Translations under genes and position numbers: made by a program
NCBI GenBank assembly: GCA_030065615.1
Contig: JASJDR010000026.1
Location: 1 to 46,911, forward strand
From: Xenococcus sp. MO_188.B8
GTDB lineage: Bacteria > Cyanobacteriota > Cyanobacteriia > Cyanobacteriales > Xenococcaceae
DNA: 46,911 nucleotides
Direction of reading: 5' to 3'
Part shown: piece by piece, positions 18,852 through 28,819 of the stretch
Layout: every line of letters begins with the position of its first letter
Position numbering within the stretch: position 1 is the stretch's first letter
The notes under the pieces: generated by a model
Databases searched by the model: none
Told to the model about the DNA's origin: nothing
Seen by the model: only the letters and a program-made list of their open reading frames with translations

Positions 18852-20450
18852 ATGGAACTAAAAAAATCCTTGAATATCCTAATAGTTGCCTCAGAAAATG
18901 CGCAATTGCCAGGTGCGAAGGTAGGAGGGCTGGGGGATTTTGTCAAAAACTTTTCCTCAACTCTTGCAGAAGAAAGCTGTCAAGTAGCTGTTGTGATCCC
19001 TTCCTATGGATTTCTCCATCAATTGCCAAATTCGCAATTTATCAGTAATATCAGTTTTCAATTCTCTGGAAATCAAGAGCAAGCCCAAATTTTTCAAAAT
19101 ACTAATAATAAATTAAAACACTTCGTCATTCATCATCCAGATTTAGTTTCCTGGGACAGAAATGGTCAACATGAAATTTACCACCACGATCTCGACTCAG
19201 AACCTAATACAACCGATGCCACAAGATATGCTCTTTTCTGCAGCGCTGTAGCGCAGGGAATCATAGAGGGTAGTTTCGGACATCTTGACTGTGTCCATCT
19301 CAATGATTGGCATACTACTTGTTTTCTAATACTCCGTGCCTACCACCCTAATTACCAAGCTCTGCGAAAAATCAGAACGGTATTTACGATCAATAATTTG
19401 TCCTATCAGGGACTGCGTCCATTTTCAGGAAACGAATCTTCCCTAGAAGCCTGGTATCCGAACTTAGAGTACGACCAAAATAAACTAGCAGATCCTAGAT
19501 CTTCAGATCGGGTTAATCTGATGAAAGCGGGAATTGAGTTAGCTGATGCCATCGCTACTGATTCAACTTCCTACGCTCAAGAAATTCTCCTTCCTAGTGA
19601 CGCACCTCGTTTTTATGGAGGTGAAGGATTAGAAAACGAGCTTTTAACAGCAAAAAAACAGAATCGGCTTTTTGGCATCTTACTCGGATGTGAGTATCCT
19701 ACCAATCGCATTATTCCTCAACTTACATTTTCTAGTTTTATCAGTTTATTAAAAGCGGAAATTGTCCGATGGGAACAATCATCAAAAGCTCCTAATGCTA
19801 GTCAACTCAGAGCATATCAACGATTAACAGAACTGAGCAATCTCTCAGCTAAACCACCCCTAATACTAACTAGCGTTTGTCGGATTGTCGAGCAAAAACT
19901 CTATTTGATGAAGGCTTCAGGGAAAAAATTTCTCTCTGGTATTAGGGGAATTTTAGAAGGACTTGGCAAACAAGGAATCTACATACTACTAGGCAGTGGC
20001 GACCAAGAATATGAAGATTTCTTAGCTGAAATTGCTTCTGAGTTTGAAAATTTCGTGTTTCTTAATGGTTTTGGTTCAGAAGATTGTGCAGCAGCTTTAT
20101 ATGCTAATGGCGATCTTTTTCTGATGCCAAGTTCCTATGAACCTTGTGGCATTAGTCAGATGTTAGCGATGCGTGACGGACAACCTTGCCTTGTCCATCA
20201 AGTTGGGGGATTGAAAGATACGGTAATTAACGGAGTTAATGGTTTCGTTTTTGCCGGAGATTCTGTTTCAGAACAGGTAGATAACTTAGTCCTGTCTTGT
20301 TTAAAGGCGATGGAAATAAAAATGAATAATCCGATTCAATGGCAGCACATCTGTCAGCAAGCACGAAACTCTCGGTTCTTATGGAAGGATACCGTCAACC
20401 AATATTTGGAAAATTTGTACGTTCCAACTATTTTTTCGACTATTGATTAA
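18852..20450 (+). CDS. GT5 glycogen/starch-synthase-like glycosyltransferase
   Basis: Retaining glycosyltransferase of the starch/glycogen synthase family (GT5, GT-B fold), using a nucleotide-glucose donor. 532 residues from ATG 18852. The N-lobe acceptor motif KVGGLGD is at 23-29 and the donor-side motif PSSYEPCGISQMLAMRDG is near the C-terminus, followed by QVGGLKDTV. HLNDWHT is the conserved GT5 WHT segment. It is more diverged than a housekeeping GlgA (an N-terminal SENAQLPGAKVGG segment and an altered mid-region). Its operon with a dehydratase and a glucosidase suggests a role in a special glucan or compatible solute rather than bulk glycogen. Confidence 0.85.
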   Translation: MELKKSLNILIVASENAQLPGAKVGGLGDFVKNFSSTLAEESCQVAVVIPSYGFLHQLPNSQFISNISFQFSGNQEQAQIFQNTNNKLKHFVIHHPDLVSWDRNGQHEIYHHDLDSEPNTTDATRYALFCSAVAQGIIEGSFGHLDCVHLNDWHTTCFLILRAYHPNYQALRKIRTVFTINNLSYQGLRPFSGNESSLEAWYPNLEYDQNKLADPRSSDRVNLMKAGIELADAIATDSTSYAQEILLPSDAPRFYGGEGLENELLTAKKQNRLFGILLGCEYPTNRIIPQLTFSSFISLLKAEIVRWEQSSKAPNASQLRAYQRLTELSNLSAKPPLILTSVCRIVEQKLYLMKASGKKFLSGIRGILEGLGKQGIYILLGSGDQEYEDFLAEIASEFENFVFLNGFGSEDCAAALYANGDLFLMPSSYEPCGISQMLAMRDGQPCLVHQVGGLKDTVINGVNGFVFAGDSVSEQVDNLVLSCLKAMEIKMNNPIQWQHICQQARNSRFLWKDTVNQYLENLYVPTIFSTID

Positions 20451-20471
20451 TCAAATTTCAGGAGAAAAGTC

Positions 20472-23400
20472 ATGTCTACAAATCAAAATTACATCAAAAA
20501 TCGTAAACACACAGAAGAATACAAACGCTTACAAGAGAATCGTAACAATTCAAAATCTCAATGGAAAAAATGGGGTCCTTATTTAAGTGATCGCCAATGG
20601 TCAACCGTTCGAGAAGACTATAGTAAAGATGGAAAAACGTGGAAGTATTTTAACTACGATCATGCCCGTTCTCGCGCCTACCGTTGGGGAGAGGATGGAA
20701 TATTTGGTATTTCTGACGATCAGCAGCGTCTCTGTTTCGCCCTAACTCTTTGGAATGATAACGATCCTCATCTCAAAGAAAGATTTTTTGGATTACCTGG
20801 TTTTGAAGGAGACAACTGTGGTAACCACATGGAAGATGTCAAGGAATATTACTTTTATTTAGATAATACTCCTACCCATTCGTACATGAAGGCACTATAT
20901 AAGTATCCTTATGAATTTCCTTATCAGGAGCTTATTGATGAAAACAATAAACTTCAGAAAAATGAATTTGGAGGTAAAGATAAACCTGAATATGAGCTAA
21001 TTGATACAGGTTGCTTTGACCAGGGTTACTTTGATGTTGTTGTTGAATATGCTAAAAATGACACAGATGATATCTTAATTAAAATTACAGTTTGGAATCA
21101 AGTCCCTGAACCAAAAGAGAATCGAGTCCCTGAAGCAAAAGAGAATCAAGTCCCCAATTCAAAAAAACTGCACATTATACCGACCCTATGGTTTCGCAAC
21201 ACTTGGTCTTGGTCAGGAGATGCAGAAAAGGAAAAACAGAAACTCGGTTTACAGGTAGAAAAAGTTGCCGATAATGTAGCGGCGATTAAAGCTCATCACA
21301 GTGAATTAGGGGATTACTATCTCTATTGTAAAGATTTGGATACTGAAAAACTTTTATTTACTGAAAATGAAACCAATAACGAACGCGTTTTTCAGACTTC
21401 TAATACCAGTAAATATGTCAAAGATGGAATTAACAACTACGTTGTTGATCAACAAAACAATAAGGATAAAGTAAATCCCGAGCAAAAAGGAACAAAAGCA
21501 TCTGCCCACTATACTTGTAATCTCAATGAGAAGGAATCTCAAGTAATATGGCTTCGTCTAACAAACTCTCCTGATAAACTACCTAATGGTGAGCCTTTTG
21601 GAGATGACTTCGAGGGTATTTTTGACAACAGGAAAAAGGAAGCTGATGACTTTTATGATGCTGTTACTCCCTTCTCACTTTCAGATCAATTCTCAATTTC
21701 AGATCAAGAGCGGCAAATTCAAAGACAGGCATTTGCAGGAATTTTGTGGAACAAACAATTTTATTACTATGTTGTCCAGGATTGGCTAAATGGAGATTTC
21801 AAAGATAGAAAGTCACACAAAATATATCCACCTTTAGAACTACTATCTTCAGAAGAATCGGAAGCTAGGAAATCTATTAGAAATAGTGGGTGGAATCATT
21901 TGCATGGTGAGGATATAATTATCATGCCTGACAAATGGGAATTTCCTTATTTTTGCGTCTGGGATTCAGCTTTTCATGCAGTTACTCTTGCTTTAATTGA
22001 TCCAGATTTTGCTAAAGAGCAAATATTGCTTTTTACTAAACCTTGGTATATGAAGAAGAATGGGCAAATTCCTTCTTGTGAGTTTAACTTTGATGAATTA
22101 AACCCTCCAATTCTTGCTTGGGCAGCTTTGAAAGTTGACGAAATAGAGCAAGAGATATATGGCCCTTCTTCTGATCAAAGTTTTTTGCCATTAATTTTTG
22201 ATAATTTGCAAAAAAACTTAGAATGGTGGTTTAAGACTAACAAGCTAGATAAAAAACCAGGAGCAAAAAAAGACAACTATCTTTTTGGAGCTGGATTTTT
22301 AGGATTAGATAACATTTCTATCGTTGATCGTAATCAATTTCTTAATCCCAAACAAGGGAATGAGTCCGAACAAAACACTAAGACCAAACAAGAAACTAAA
22401 AAGAGCAAACAAGAAAAAAACACAATAATCACAATAGAACAAATTGATGCTACAAGTTGGATAGCAATGTTCTATTTGAATATGTTAACAATACTTACCA
22501 AATTAGATGAAGAGGAGCAAAAAAAACGTGAAGATGAGGCAAAAGACTTTCTTGAAAAATTCATATTAATTTGTCATGAGATTAACGAAATTGTTGATGA
22601 TCAGCAAATAGCTTTGTGGGATAAAAATGACAATTTTTACTACGAAGTGCTAAAGATTTCTCTGAAAAAATTCTCGTTAGAGTTTCCACTAAAATATCGC
22701 TCACTTCTTGGTATTATTCCTCTATTTGCTGTAGCAATGTTTACCAGAAAAAAAGAAACTTACCTAACAAGGATCTTAAGGTCTAGTTTTCATGATCTAA
22801 AATCTTTTTTTTCTAATCCAGACTCTTCCTTTTCAAAGCAGTTTATAGACAAGGATGGAAAACTACAAAAGGAAGGATTACAATATTTATTAGGAGAAGA
22901 AGAATGTATTGATATTCGACAAGATTCTTCTAAAGATGTAGGTTTATTTTTATCAATTGTTAATCGGAGAAAATTACAGAATATCATTGATAAACTTCTT
23001 GATAAAGATGAATTCTTAAGTGATTATGGGATTCGCTCTTTGTCTAAAATTCATAAAGAAAATCCCTATAAATTGGATGGGATTATAAATATTGAGTGGA
23101 ATCCTGGAAATGTACAGACTTTTCCAATTGAAATGAAATATGAACCTGCTGAAGCAATAACCCCTGTACATATTGGCAATTCTAATTGGCGTGGTCCGAT
23201 ATGGTTTCCCATGAACTTTCTCATTATTGATTCTCTGAACAAGTTTCATGAATATTTTAAAAACTTCGGAGTTTTATTCCCATCTGTATCACATCACAAA
23301 GTCAACCTTAAGCAAGTAGCTATTGAACTATCTAAGAGACTCATTAAGATTTTTGTGTATGATTCACGTAAACGTGCAGTCTATGGAGATAACCCAAAAA

Positions 23401-23579
23401 TTTACAAGCTTTTCAAAACTCCTGATGGACAAGATTTAATTCTGTTCTACGAATATTTTAATGGGGATACAGGTCAAGGACTGGGTGCTAGCCATCAAAC
23501 TGGTTGGACAGGACTCGTCGCTAATTTGATTTATCAGGTTGGAAAAGATGAGTATGAAAAAGCTGAATCCGAAAAATAA
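20472..23579 (+). CDS. Large GH63-type glucosidase
   Basis: 1035-residue glycoside hydrolase of the large bacterial GH63 class (related to mannosyl-oligosaccharide glucosidase and to mannosylglycerate/glucosylglycerate hydrolases). The (alpha/alpha)6 barrel occupies about 420-1030. The segment PYFCVWDSAFH holds the likely general acid Asp498; later come SNWRGPIWFPMNF and the terminal GDTGQGLGASHQTGWTG, both GH63-like. The N-terminal beta-rich domain (about 1-400) includes an in-frame three-copy repeat at 209-232. No signal peptide, so it should act in the cytosol. ATG is preceded by AGGAG. An acidic/Lys-rich insert (about 630-655) looks like a flexible linker. Confidence 0.85.
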   Translation: MSTNQNYIKNRKHTEEYKRLQENRNNSKSQWKKWGPYLSDRQWSTVREDYSKDGKTWKYFNYDHARSRAYRWGEDGIFGISDDQQRLCFALTLWNDNDPHLKERFFGLPGFEGDNCGNHMEDVKEYYFYLDNTPTHSYMKALYKYPYEFPYQELIDENNKLQKNEFGGKDKPEYELIDTGCFDQGYFDVVVEYAKNDTDDILIKITVWNQVPEPKENRVPEAKENQVPNSKKLHIIPTLWFRNTWSWSGDAEKEKQKLGLQVEKVADNVAAIKAHHSELGDYYLYCKDLDTEKLLFTENETNNERVFQTSNTSKYVKDGINNYVVDQQNNKDKVNPEQKGTKASAHYTCNLNEKESQVIWLRLTNSPDKLPNGEPFGDDFEGIFDNRKKEADDFYDAVTPFSLSDQFSISDQERQIQRQAFAGILWNKQFYYYVVQDWLNGDFKDRKSHKIYPPLELLSSEESEARKSIRNSGWNHLHGEDIIIMPDKWEFPYFCVWDSAFHAVTLALIDPDFAKEQILLFTKPWYMKKNGQIPSCEFNFDELNPPILAWAALKVDEIEQEIYGPSSDQSFLPLIFDNLQKNLEWWFKTNKLDKKPGAKKDNYLFGAGFLGLDNISIVDRNQFLNPKQGNESEQNTKTKQETKKSKQEKNTIITIEQIDATSWIAMFYLNMLTILTKLDEEEQKKREDEAKDFLEKFILICHEINEIVDDQQIALWDKNDNFYYEVLKISLKKFSLEFPLKYRSLLGIIPLFAVAMFTRKKETYLTRILRSSFHDLKSFFSNPDSSFSKQFIDKDGKLQKEGLQYLLGEEECIDIRQDSSKDVGLFLSIVNRRKLQNIIDKLLDKDEFLSDYGIRSLSKIHKENPYKLDGIINIEWNPGNVQTFPIEMKYEPAEAITPVHIGNSNWRGPIWFPMNFLIIDSLNKFHEYFKNFGVLFPSVSHHKVNLKQVAIELSKRLIKIFVYDSRKRAVYGDNPKIYKLFKTPDGQDLILFYEYFNGDTGQGLGASHQTGWTGLVANLIYQVGKDEYEKAESEK
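21096..21167 (+). repeat. 24-base tandem repeat, three units, inside the GH63 gene
   Basis: Three adjacent 24-base units start at 21096, 21120 and 21144, the last diverged. Each encodes eight residues of the form N-(Q/R)-V-P-(E/N)-x-K-(E/K), inserting a charged loop at residues 209-232 without breaking the frame. Confidence 0.9.
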
Positions 23580-23989
23580 CAAATGACTCAAAAGCAGTCA
23601 GATAGTTAGATAGAGAGGGTTTAGGTAGTAAATAATACTGCTGATTAACTTACATTTAGTGTTAATTAAGTTTTAATCAGCAGATATTGATTGCAACTTA
23701 GATTTCGCGGGTTGCTCAACAAAGCAGATAATATTTTTGGCAAGCATTCCCGAGAAAGCATAAAATCCACATTGCTTCTTAGGGAAATTCCAGGCTTTTA
23801 TGGAGATGAGTTTTAGGTACAATCAGTCTGGAGACTATAAAAGCCTTAGCTTTTACAGTTTTTTGATTCGCAACAAGGTAAAGTGATTTCTGGTCAATAA
23901 TATACCATTGGTGTAAGGGCGCATCGCGATGTGCCCCTACTAATAAATCTCATCGACAACTGGTAAAAATATTTCTAGAAATCACCTAA
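23580..23989. other. Intergenic region with an interspersed palindrome
   Basis: 410 bases between convergent genes. A stem-loop from the TTAATCAGCAG motif and its inverse is at about 23639-23683 and could end the carbohydrate operon. A separate near-perfect 28-base palindrome is listed on its own. No gene is seen. Confidence 0.5.
23913..23940. repeat. Interspersed near-palindrome, GGGCGCATCGCGATG type
   Basis: 28 bases with arms pairing throughout, two positions as G-T. The core is GGGCGCATCGCGATGTGCCC. This kind of palindrome occurs many times in cyanobacterial genomes and resembles REP elements mobilised by RAYT transposases; a different-sequence pair of the same size is at 36.7 and 37.2 kb. 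Confidence 0.7.
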
Positions 23990-24523
23990 TTAGTCAAGGT
24001 TCCTTAATGAAATAATATTTTTAATCTGTTCTTTTTGCTCATTATCATAATTTTGACTATCTAAAAATCTTTGATAAATATCTGATTGATTATCAATAGT
24101 TGACTTTAATTGTTGAAGTTTTTGGGTAACTGCATCTGAGTTTAATTTTTGAATCAGATCAATTGTTCTACGTTGTACCCGATCCGAACCAGATGCTGCG
24201 GCTAGATCGCCATTACGACGATGTAATAACCCTATAGCAGTACACATCGCTAGATTTTTCACTAACAAATTACTAACTATTTCTGGAGACGATTGTAATC
24301 CTTTGATTACTCCTGAAGAAGGATTATCTGATACTTCAAGTTCACTAGTAAGATAGGCAACAAAAAATCCCCTGGCACCTTCAATCGTTTTCACAAAAAA
24401 AGCAACTCCAGACTCAATTTCTGTTTCATTAAGTTGCTTGTCAGCAATTTTGGTGATTAAAGAATTGGTATCTGCGATCGCTTTGGGAAAGGATAAAGGG
24501 GTTGCTGTATCAGGTTTATTCAT
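23990..24523 (-). CDS. Conserved-looking hypothetical protein
   Basis: 177 residues that I cannot assign to a named family. Mostly helical. A well-ordered middle (about 40-125) contains FVKTIEGARGFFVAYLT, and the polar C-terminal tail probably forms a helix (about 135-175). No signal peptide, membrane helix or metal motif. The long clean frame and balanced composition point to a real gene. Single gene by spacing; it converges with the carbohydrate operon. Confidence 0.7.
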   Translation of the reverse strand: MNKPDTATPLSFPKAIADTNSLITKIADKQLNETEIESGVAFFVKTIEGARGFFVAYLTSELEVSDNPSSGVIKGLQSSPEIVSNLLVKNLAMCTAIGLLHRRNGDLAAASGSDRVQRRTIDLIQKLNSDAVTQKLQQLKSTIDNQSDIYQRFLDSQNYDNEQKEQIKNIISLRNLD

Positions 24524-24779
24524 GAGTTTATTAAAGTTAATTTGTATAAAGTATGTCTAATCTAGATTAGATAAAATAAGATTTTAATTCTTCATAATGG
24601 GAGTAGTTGCTACTAATAATAAACCTCACCACTTCCATTATGAAATAAATAATATCATAGGAAAAAACAAATTCTCAGCATTTTCTTTTATGATTTTTTT
24701 CGTCAATAAATACTAATAAAATATAGTTTTTATAGGAAAAATTCTTGATGAATTTTAGAATTGCTGCAACGTAATTTTT

Positions 24780-25637
24780 TTATCTAAATAATAGAATAGG
24801 AATCTGAGATCCTCTTAGCATTTGCGCAGTAGTACTACCGATCACAAGATGACGAATCCGACTATGACCATAAGCTCCCATAATTAAAAAATCAATATTA
24901 TGCTCTGTGACATATTTTTCCATTTCTGGTTCAGCATCGCCATGAAGTAAATTACAAATTGGGTTAAAACCTCTATCGATCGCGATATTATTAGCTTCTT
25001 CAAGGTGTTTGGTCGCAGTTTTATCATCACGATGAGTAACAGTAATAATGTGCAACTCAAATTGTTTTAAAGCTGATAAATTTGTTAAATACTGAATCGC
25101 TTTTTGACAGCTTTTTCCTCCATCGTAAGCCAATAAAATACGATTTATGGGTTTAAAAGCTCTAGGAATAACCAAAGAAGGTTTATGACTAGATCTGAGT
25201 ATTCTTTCTGTATTAGCACCTAAATGCCCTGCTGCAAAATTGGCATTTTCTCCTCGTTTACCCAAGATAATTAAATCAGCATTAGGTTCAAATTTATGGA
25301 ATTGATCTACTAAAAATCCGGTGACATGAGTAAGTTTAATCTTGTCTATTCCTTGACCTTCTAAAAAGGACTTAGCTTCTTGCAGAATTATTTTAGCTCT
25401 TTGATGATTAATTTTAGCACTCTCGCCCTCAGCTTCTACCAACTTATCTAACAGTTGTTGATAGGAATCTAAGCCAATACTACCAGTAAAATCTCTAGTT
25501 TTAACTGCTTGTACCTTTCTTTGATCTGTTACATATAGTATTTCTATTTCCACCTCCATTTGACTTCCCAGCCAAGCCGTATATTCATAACTAACTTGAG
25601 AAGATAAAGAACCGTCAGTACATAGCAGTATTTTCAT
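24780..25637 (-). CDS. Tandem universal stress protein (two UspA domains)
   Basis: 285 residues made of two UspA domains (about 1-145 and 146-285). The second domain has the intact ATP-binding signature GAYGHSRIRHLVIGSTT (G-x2-G-x9-G-S). The first has the related GKRGENANFAAGHLGANT. Cytosolic. It lies 19 bases downstream of the SulP transporter gene and is almost surely co-transcribed with it. Universal stress domains often regulate or sense ATP for such transporters, so a control role over the transporter is a reasonable inference. Confidence 0.92.
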   Translation of the reverse strand: MKILLCTDGSLSSQVSYEYTAWLGSQMEVEIEILYVTDQRKVQAVKTRDFTGSIGLDSYQQLLDKLVEAEGESAKINHQRAKIILQEAKSFLEGQGIDKIKLTHVTGFLVDQFHKFEPNADLIILGKRGENANFAAGHLGANTERILRSSHKPSLVIPRAFKPINRILLAYDGGKSCQKAIQYLTNLSALKQFELHIITVTHRDDKTATKHLEEANNIAIDRGFNPICNLLHGDAEPEMEKYVTEHNIDFLIMGAYGHSRIRHLVIGSTTAQMLRGSQIPILLFR

Positions 25638-25656
25638 ATTTTCACCTCTTACCTTC

Positions 25657-27153
25657 TTAATGACTACCTAAATTAGATAAAGCTTCTGCTTTATCATGAA
25701 CAGCTAGCTTATCAATCAAAGTTGCACTAGCTTGATTTAAACCAACTAAATCCACTTCAACTCCTTTACGACGGAAATTTAGGACAACTTTATCGATCGC
25801 TGCGATCGCAGATTGATCCCATAAGTGAGCATGAGTTAAATCGATCTTGACTGATTCTAGATCTTCTTGGAAGTCAAATGCCTTTAAGAAATGATTAATG
25901 GAAACAAAGAAAATTTGACCTGCCACACTATAAATGCGATTGTTCCCATCAGGACTTAGTAAAGAATCAACCAAGACCACATCCGCTAGTTTCCGAGTGA
26001 ATAATATAGCATTTAAAGCAATTCCCGCAAAAACTCCCAGAGCCAAATTACTAGAAAACACTGTAATCACTACTGTGGTTAACATGACAGCAGTTTCACT
26101 GCGAGGCACTCGCTTAATATTGATTATCGATGACCAACTAAAAGTACCAATAGATACCATAATCATCACTGCTACTAAAACAGCCATGGGAATTCTTGCT
26201 ACCCAATCACTCAACATTAGGAGAAAGAGTAATAGTAAAACCCCGGCGCTTAAAGTAGATAAACGGGTTCTTCCTCCTGATTTTACATTAATTACTGACT
26301 GTCCAATCATTGCTGAGCCAGCCATTCCCCCCAAAAATCCAGCAATAACATTACCAATTCCCAATGCTTTTACTTCTTGATTTTTATTGCTAGCGGTATT
26401 AGTTAAATCATCGACGACATTAGCAGTTAGGAAGCATTGCAAAACGCCAACAATCGATATCGCCAATGCTGTAGGAAAAATAATTTGTAAAGTTTCTAAA
26501 TTAAAAGGTACTTCCGGGATTCCAAAGCTAGGTAGAGCAGTTGGTAACTCTCCCATATCTCCTACCGTTGGTACATTGCTGCCTATCAGCTGAGAAATAA
26601 TTGTCATCACCACAATTGCTACCAAAGGAGAAGGCACGACCGTAGTTAAACGTGGCAATAAATAAATAATCGCTAACCCACCAGCGACCATTGCGTAAAC
26701 ATGCCAAGCAATAACATTTTCGGGAAGGTCAAATATCTGAGGTAATTGGGCATTAAAAATTAAAATACCAAGGGCGTTGGCAAAACCAATTGTGACGGCG
26801 CGAGAAATAAATTTAGCTTGATTACCGATCTTAATTAAATTCCAACCCAATTGCAGAATTCCTGCTAGGATAGTTGCCGCTAAAAGATACTGTAAACCAC
26901 TACTGCTAACTAAATTGGTCATCAATAGTGCAGTTCCACCTGTTACAGCAGTAATCATTGCCGGACGACCACCGAGAAAAGATGTAATTACAGCAATAAT
27001 AAAGGAAGCATATAAACCTACTTTGGGATCGACTCCGGCAATAATAGAAAATGCGATCGCTTCTGGGATCAAGGCTAGGGCTACTACTGCCCCGGCTAAA
27101 AAATCTCCTTTAATATTACTAAACCATTCTTCGGGTTTAAAAAGTTGCTGCAA
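25657..27153 (-). CDS. SulP-family anion transporter with STAS domain
   Basis: 498 residues. About 10-14 membrane helices fill residues 15-385, including the family segment [21 protein letters not shown] cytoplasmic STAS domain follows (about 395-495, with [10 protein letters not shown]). SulP proteins carry sulfate, bicarbonate or other anions; the cyanobacterial bicarbonate transporter BicA belongs here, but the sequence is not close to the BicA I remember, so the substrate is open. The start is TTG at 27153, supported by AGGAGA about 8 bases upstream and by lack of any ATG before the first helix. Forms an operon with the universal stress protein gene. Confidence 0.9.
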   Translation of the reverse strand: MQQLFKPEEWFSNIKGDFLAGAVVALALIPEAIAFSIIAGVDPKVGLYASFIIAVITSFLGGRPAMITAVTGGTALLMTNLVSSSGLQYLLAATILAGILQLGWNLIKIGNQAKFISRAVTIGFANALGILIFNAQLPQIFDLPENVIAWHVYAMVAGGLAIIYLLPRLTTVVPSPLVAIVVMTIISQLIGSNVPTVGDMGELPTALPSFGIPEVPFNLETLQIIFPTALAISIVGVLQCFLTANVVDDLTNTASNKNQEVKALGIGNVIAGFLGGMAGSAMIGQSVINVKSGGRTRLSTLSAGVLLLLFLLMLSDWVARIPMAVLVAVMIMVSIGTFSWSSIINIKRVPRSETAVMLTTVVITVFSSNLALGVFAGIALNAILFTRKLADVVLVDSLLSPDGNNRIYSVAGQIFFVSINHFLKAFDFQEDLESVKIDLTHAHLWDQSAIAAIDKVVLNFRRKGVEVDLVGLNQASATLIDKLAVHDKAEALSNLGSH

Positions 27154-27758
27154 TGATCTCTCTCCTGGATTTCTCCTGCAAAAATTTTGAAGTGACTAAT
27201 CTGTCATAATCCAGTTTACAAAACTTTACGATCAGTAGCACATTTTTTTTAGTTGATTTTAATCACAGCTAAGTTAGGATTTAAAATATGAGACTTAATA
27301 GATAATTTTTGACAAATGAAACCGTGTCTACTTACCAAACTGGAGTTTTAAAAATCGCTTTTCGATTAGCTCTAAGCTCTACGCCTTAAGCTGGTTCAAT
27401 AAAAGTTACATTTATCTGTTGGACAGTGCTAAATTTCTATTAATTTTGCTTGCCTAATCAGCAAGAAACTGTATCCTTAAAAACAAAATTATATTAAAAG
27501 CTCTTTGCTAATTGCTAAGACTTTATGAGTACCCAGGCAAAATTGTTTACACATTTTGTTCCCTAACTTCTTGTTCCTTCATAGAACCTAGATGATTTAT
27601 TTCAAACAGCTACTTAGCCAGGCACTTGAGTTTGAGAATATTTCAGCCATCTGTAGTGGGGATAAAGTCTCTAAAGCTTGCTTAAAGCTAAGATATCGTA
27701 GTTAATAACTAAATAGCTCTCTGTCAATCATACGCGATCTCGCAAAACCTATTGAAAA
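27154..27758. other. Long divergent intergenic region
   Basis: About 605 bases between the SulP gene (leftward) and the AI-2E-type gene (rightward). No RNA gene, repeat or protein-like frame is seen. It must contain two promoters. Confidence 0.4.
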
Positions 27759-28787
27759 ATGAATTTTGGTCAGTGGTTTGGTTTTGTTTGTTTTATTCTC
27801 TCTTTATTTATTCTCTGGCAAATTCGCTTCCTCTTACTGTTAGTTTTTACCGCTGTAGTTTTAGCCACGGCACTTAACCGACTGGTAAAATGGCTACAAA
27901 GAAAAGGGCTGCCACGTCGAGTTGCTCTTTTTTGTGCTATCAGCTCAGTTTTAGTTTTTCTAACTCTATTTATTTGGCTAGTAGTTCCGCCTTTTAGTCA
28001 ACAGTTACAAAAACTAATTGAACAATTGCCGAGAGTTTGGACAAAAATTGATCTCCAATTAGCATATCTAGAAGCTAGACTTCCCAACTATTTTCCCAAT
28101 TTTCCGACGATTGAAGAGTTATTAGATCAACTTCCGCCAATAGAGAATCTGATTAGTGGCTTTTTTGGGATTTTTTCTGATTCTCTGACAGTTTTACTGC
28201 AGTTATTGTTGATTATTGTTCTAACTGCAATGATGTTGATCACTCCTCAAAGATATCGTAATGCTTTTTTAATTCTGTTCCCTTCTTTTTATCGTCAACG
28301 TGCTGATTATATTTTATTTCAGTCAGAATTAGCATTAGGTAATTGGTTAAAAGGCATTTCTATAAATTGTATGTTTATTGGAATTTCTAGTGGCATTGGA
28401 TTAGCCCTTTTACAAGTTAAGTTAGTTTTGGTTCATGCTTTAATAGCTGGAGTGTTTAACTTTATTCCTAATATAGGGCCAGCTACAAGTGTTATTTTTC
28501 CTTTATCGATCGCGATTTTAGAAGAACCTTGGAAAATTTTTGGGGTAATAATTTGGTATGTTATTATTCAGAATATCGAAACTTATTGGCTATCTCCTAC
28601 AGTAATGGCAAGACAAGTATCTTTGCTTCCTGCTGTAACCCTAACGGCACAAATTTTCTTCGCCAAAACTTTTGGAATTTTGGGGTTAATCCTTGCCTTA
28701 CCTCTAACAGTAGTCAGCAAAACCTGGCTCGAAGAAGCATTATTTAAAGATATTTTAGATCTTTGGGAAAGAAGAAAAAAGGATTAG
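27759..28787 (+). CDS. AI-2E/PerM-type (UPF0118) membrane protein
   Basis: 342 residues, eight predicted membrane helices in the 2-1-2-3 pattern of the family, with a soluble, Leu-rich segment at about 80-130. The conserved end has FNFIPNIGPATSVIFPL and the Pro/Leu-rich LALPLTVVSK. Members have been linked to autoinducer-2 export and to Na+/H+ antiport; neither role can be told from sequence. Located in the plasma or thylakoid membrane. Convergent with rsmA, 32 bases apart. Confidence 0.88.
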   Translation: MNFGQWFGFVCFILSLFILWQIRFLLLLVFTAVVLATALNRLVKWLQRKGLPRRVALFCAISSVLVFLTLFIWLVVPPFSQQLQKLIEQLPRVWTKIDLQLAYLEARLPNYFPNFPTIEELLDQLPPIENLISGFFGIFSDSLTVLLQLLLIIVLTAMMLITPQRYRNAFLILFPSFYRQRADYILFQSELALGNWLKGISINCMFIGISSGIGLALLQVKLVLVHALIAGVFNFIPNIGPATSVIFPLSIAILEEPWKIFGVIIWYVIIQNIETYWLSPTVMARQVSLLPAVTLTAQIFFAKTFGILGLILALPLTVVSKTWLEEALFKDILDLWERRKKD

Positions 28788-28819
28788 AAAATTATTAAAA
28801 TTATCCCGAAAATATAGAC

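Noticed and set aside
21096..21167. CRISPR-like array
   Set aside because: The repeats are directly adjacent without spacers and are in frame inside a gene.
25934..27190. Plus-strand frames opposite the SulP gene
   Set aside because: Low-complexity Thr/Ala/Ile-rich shadows of membrane-protein codons.
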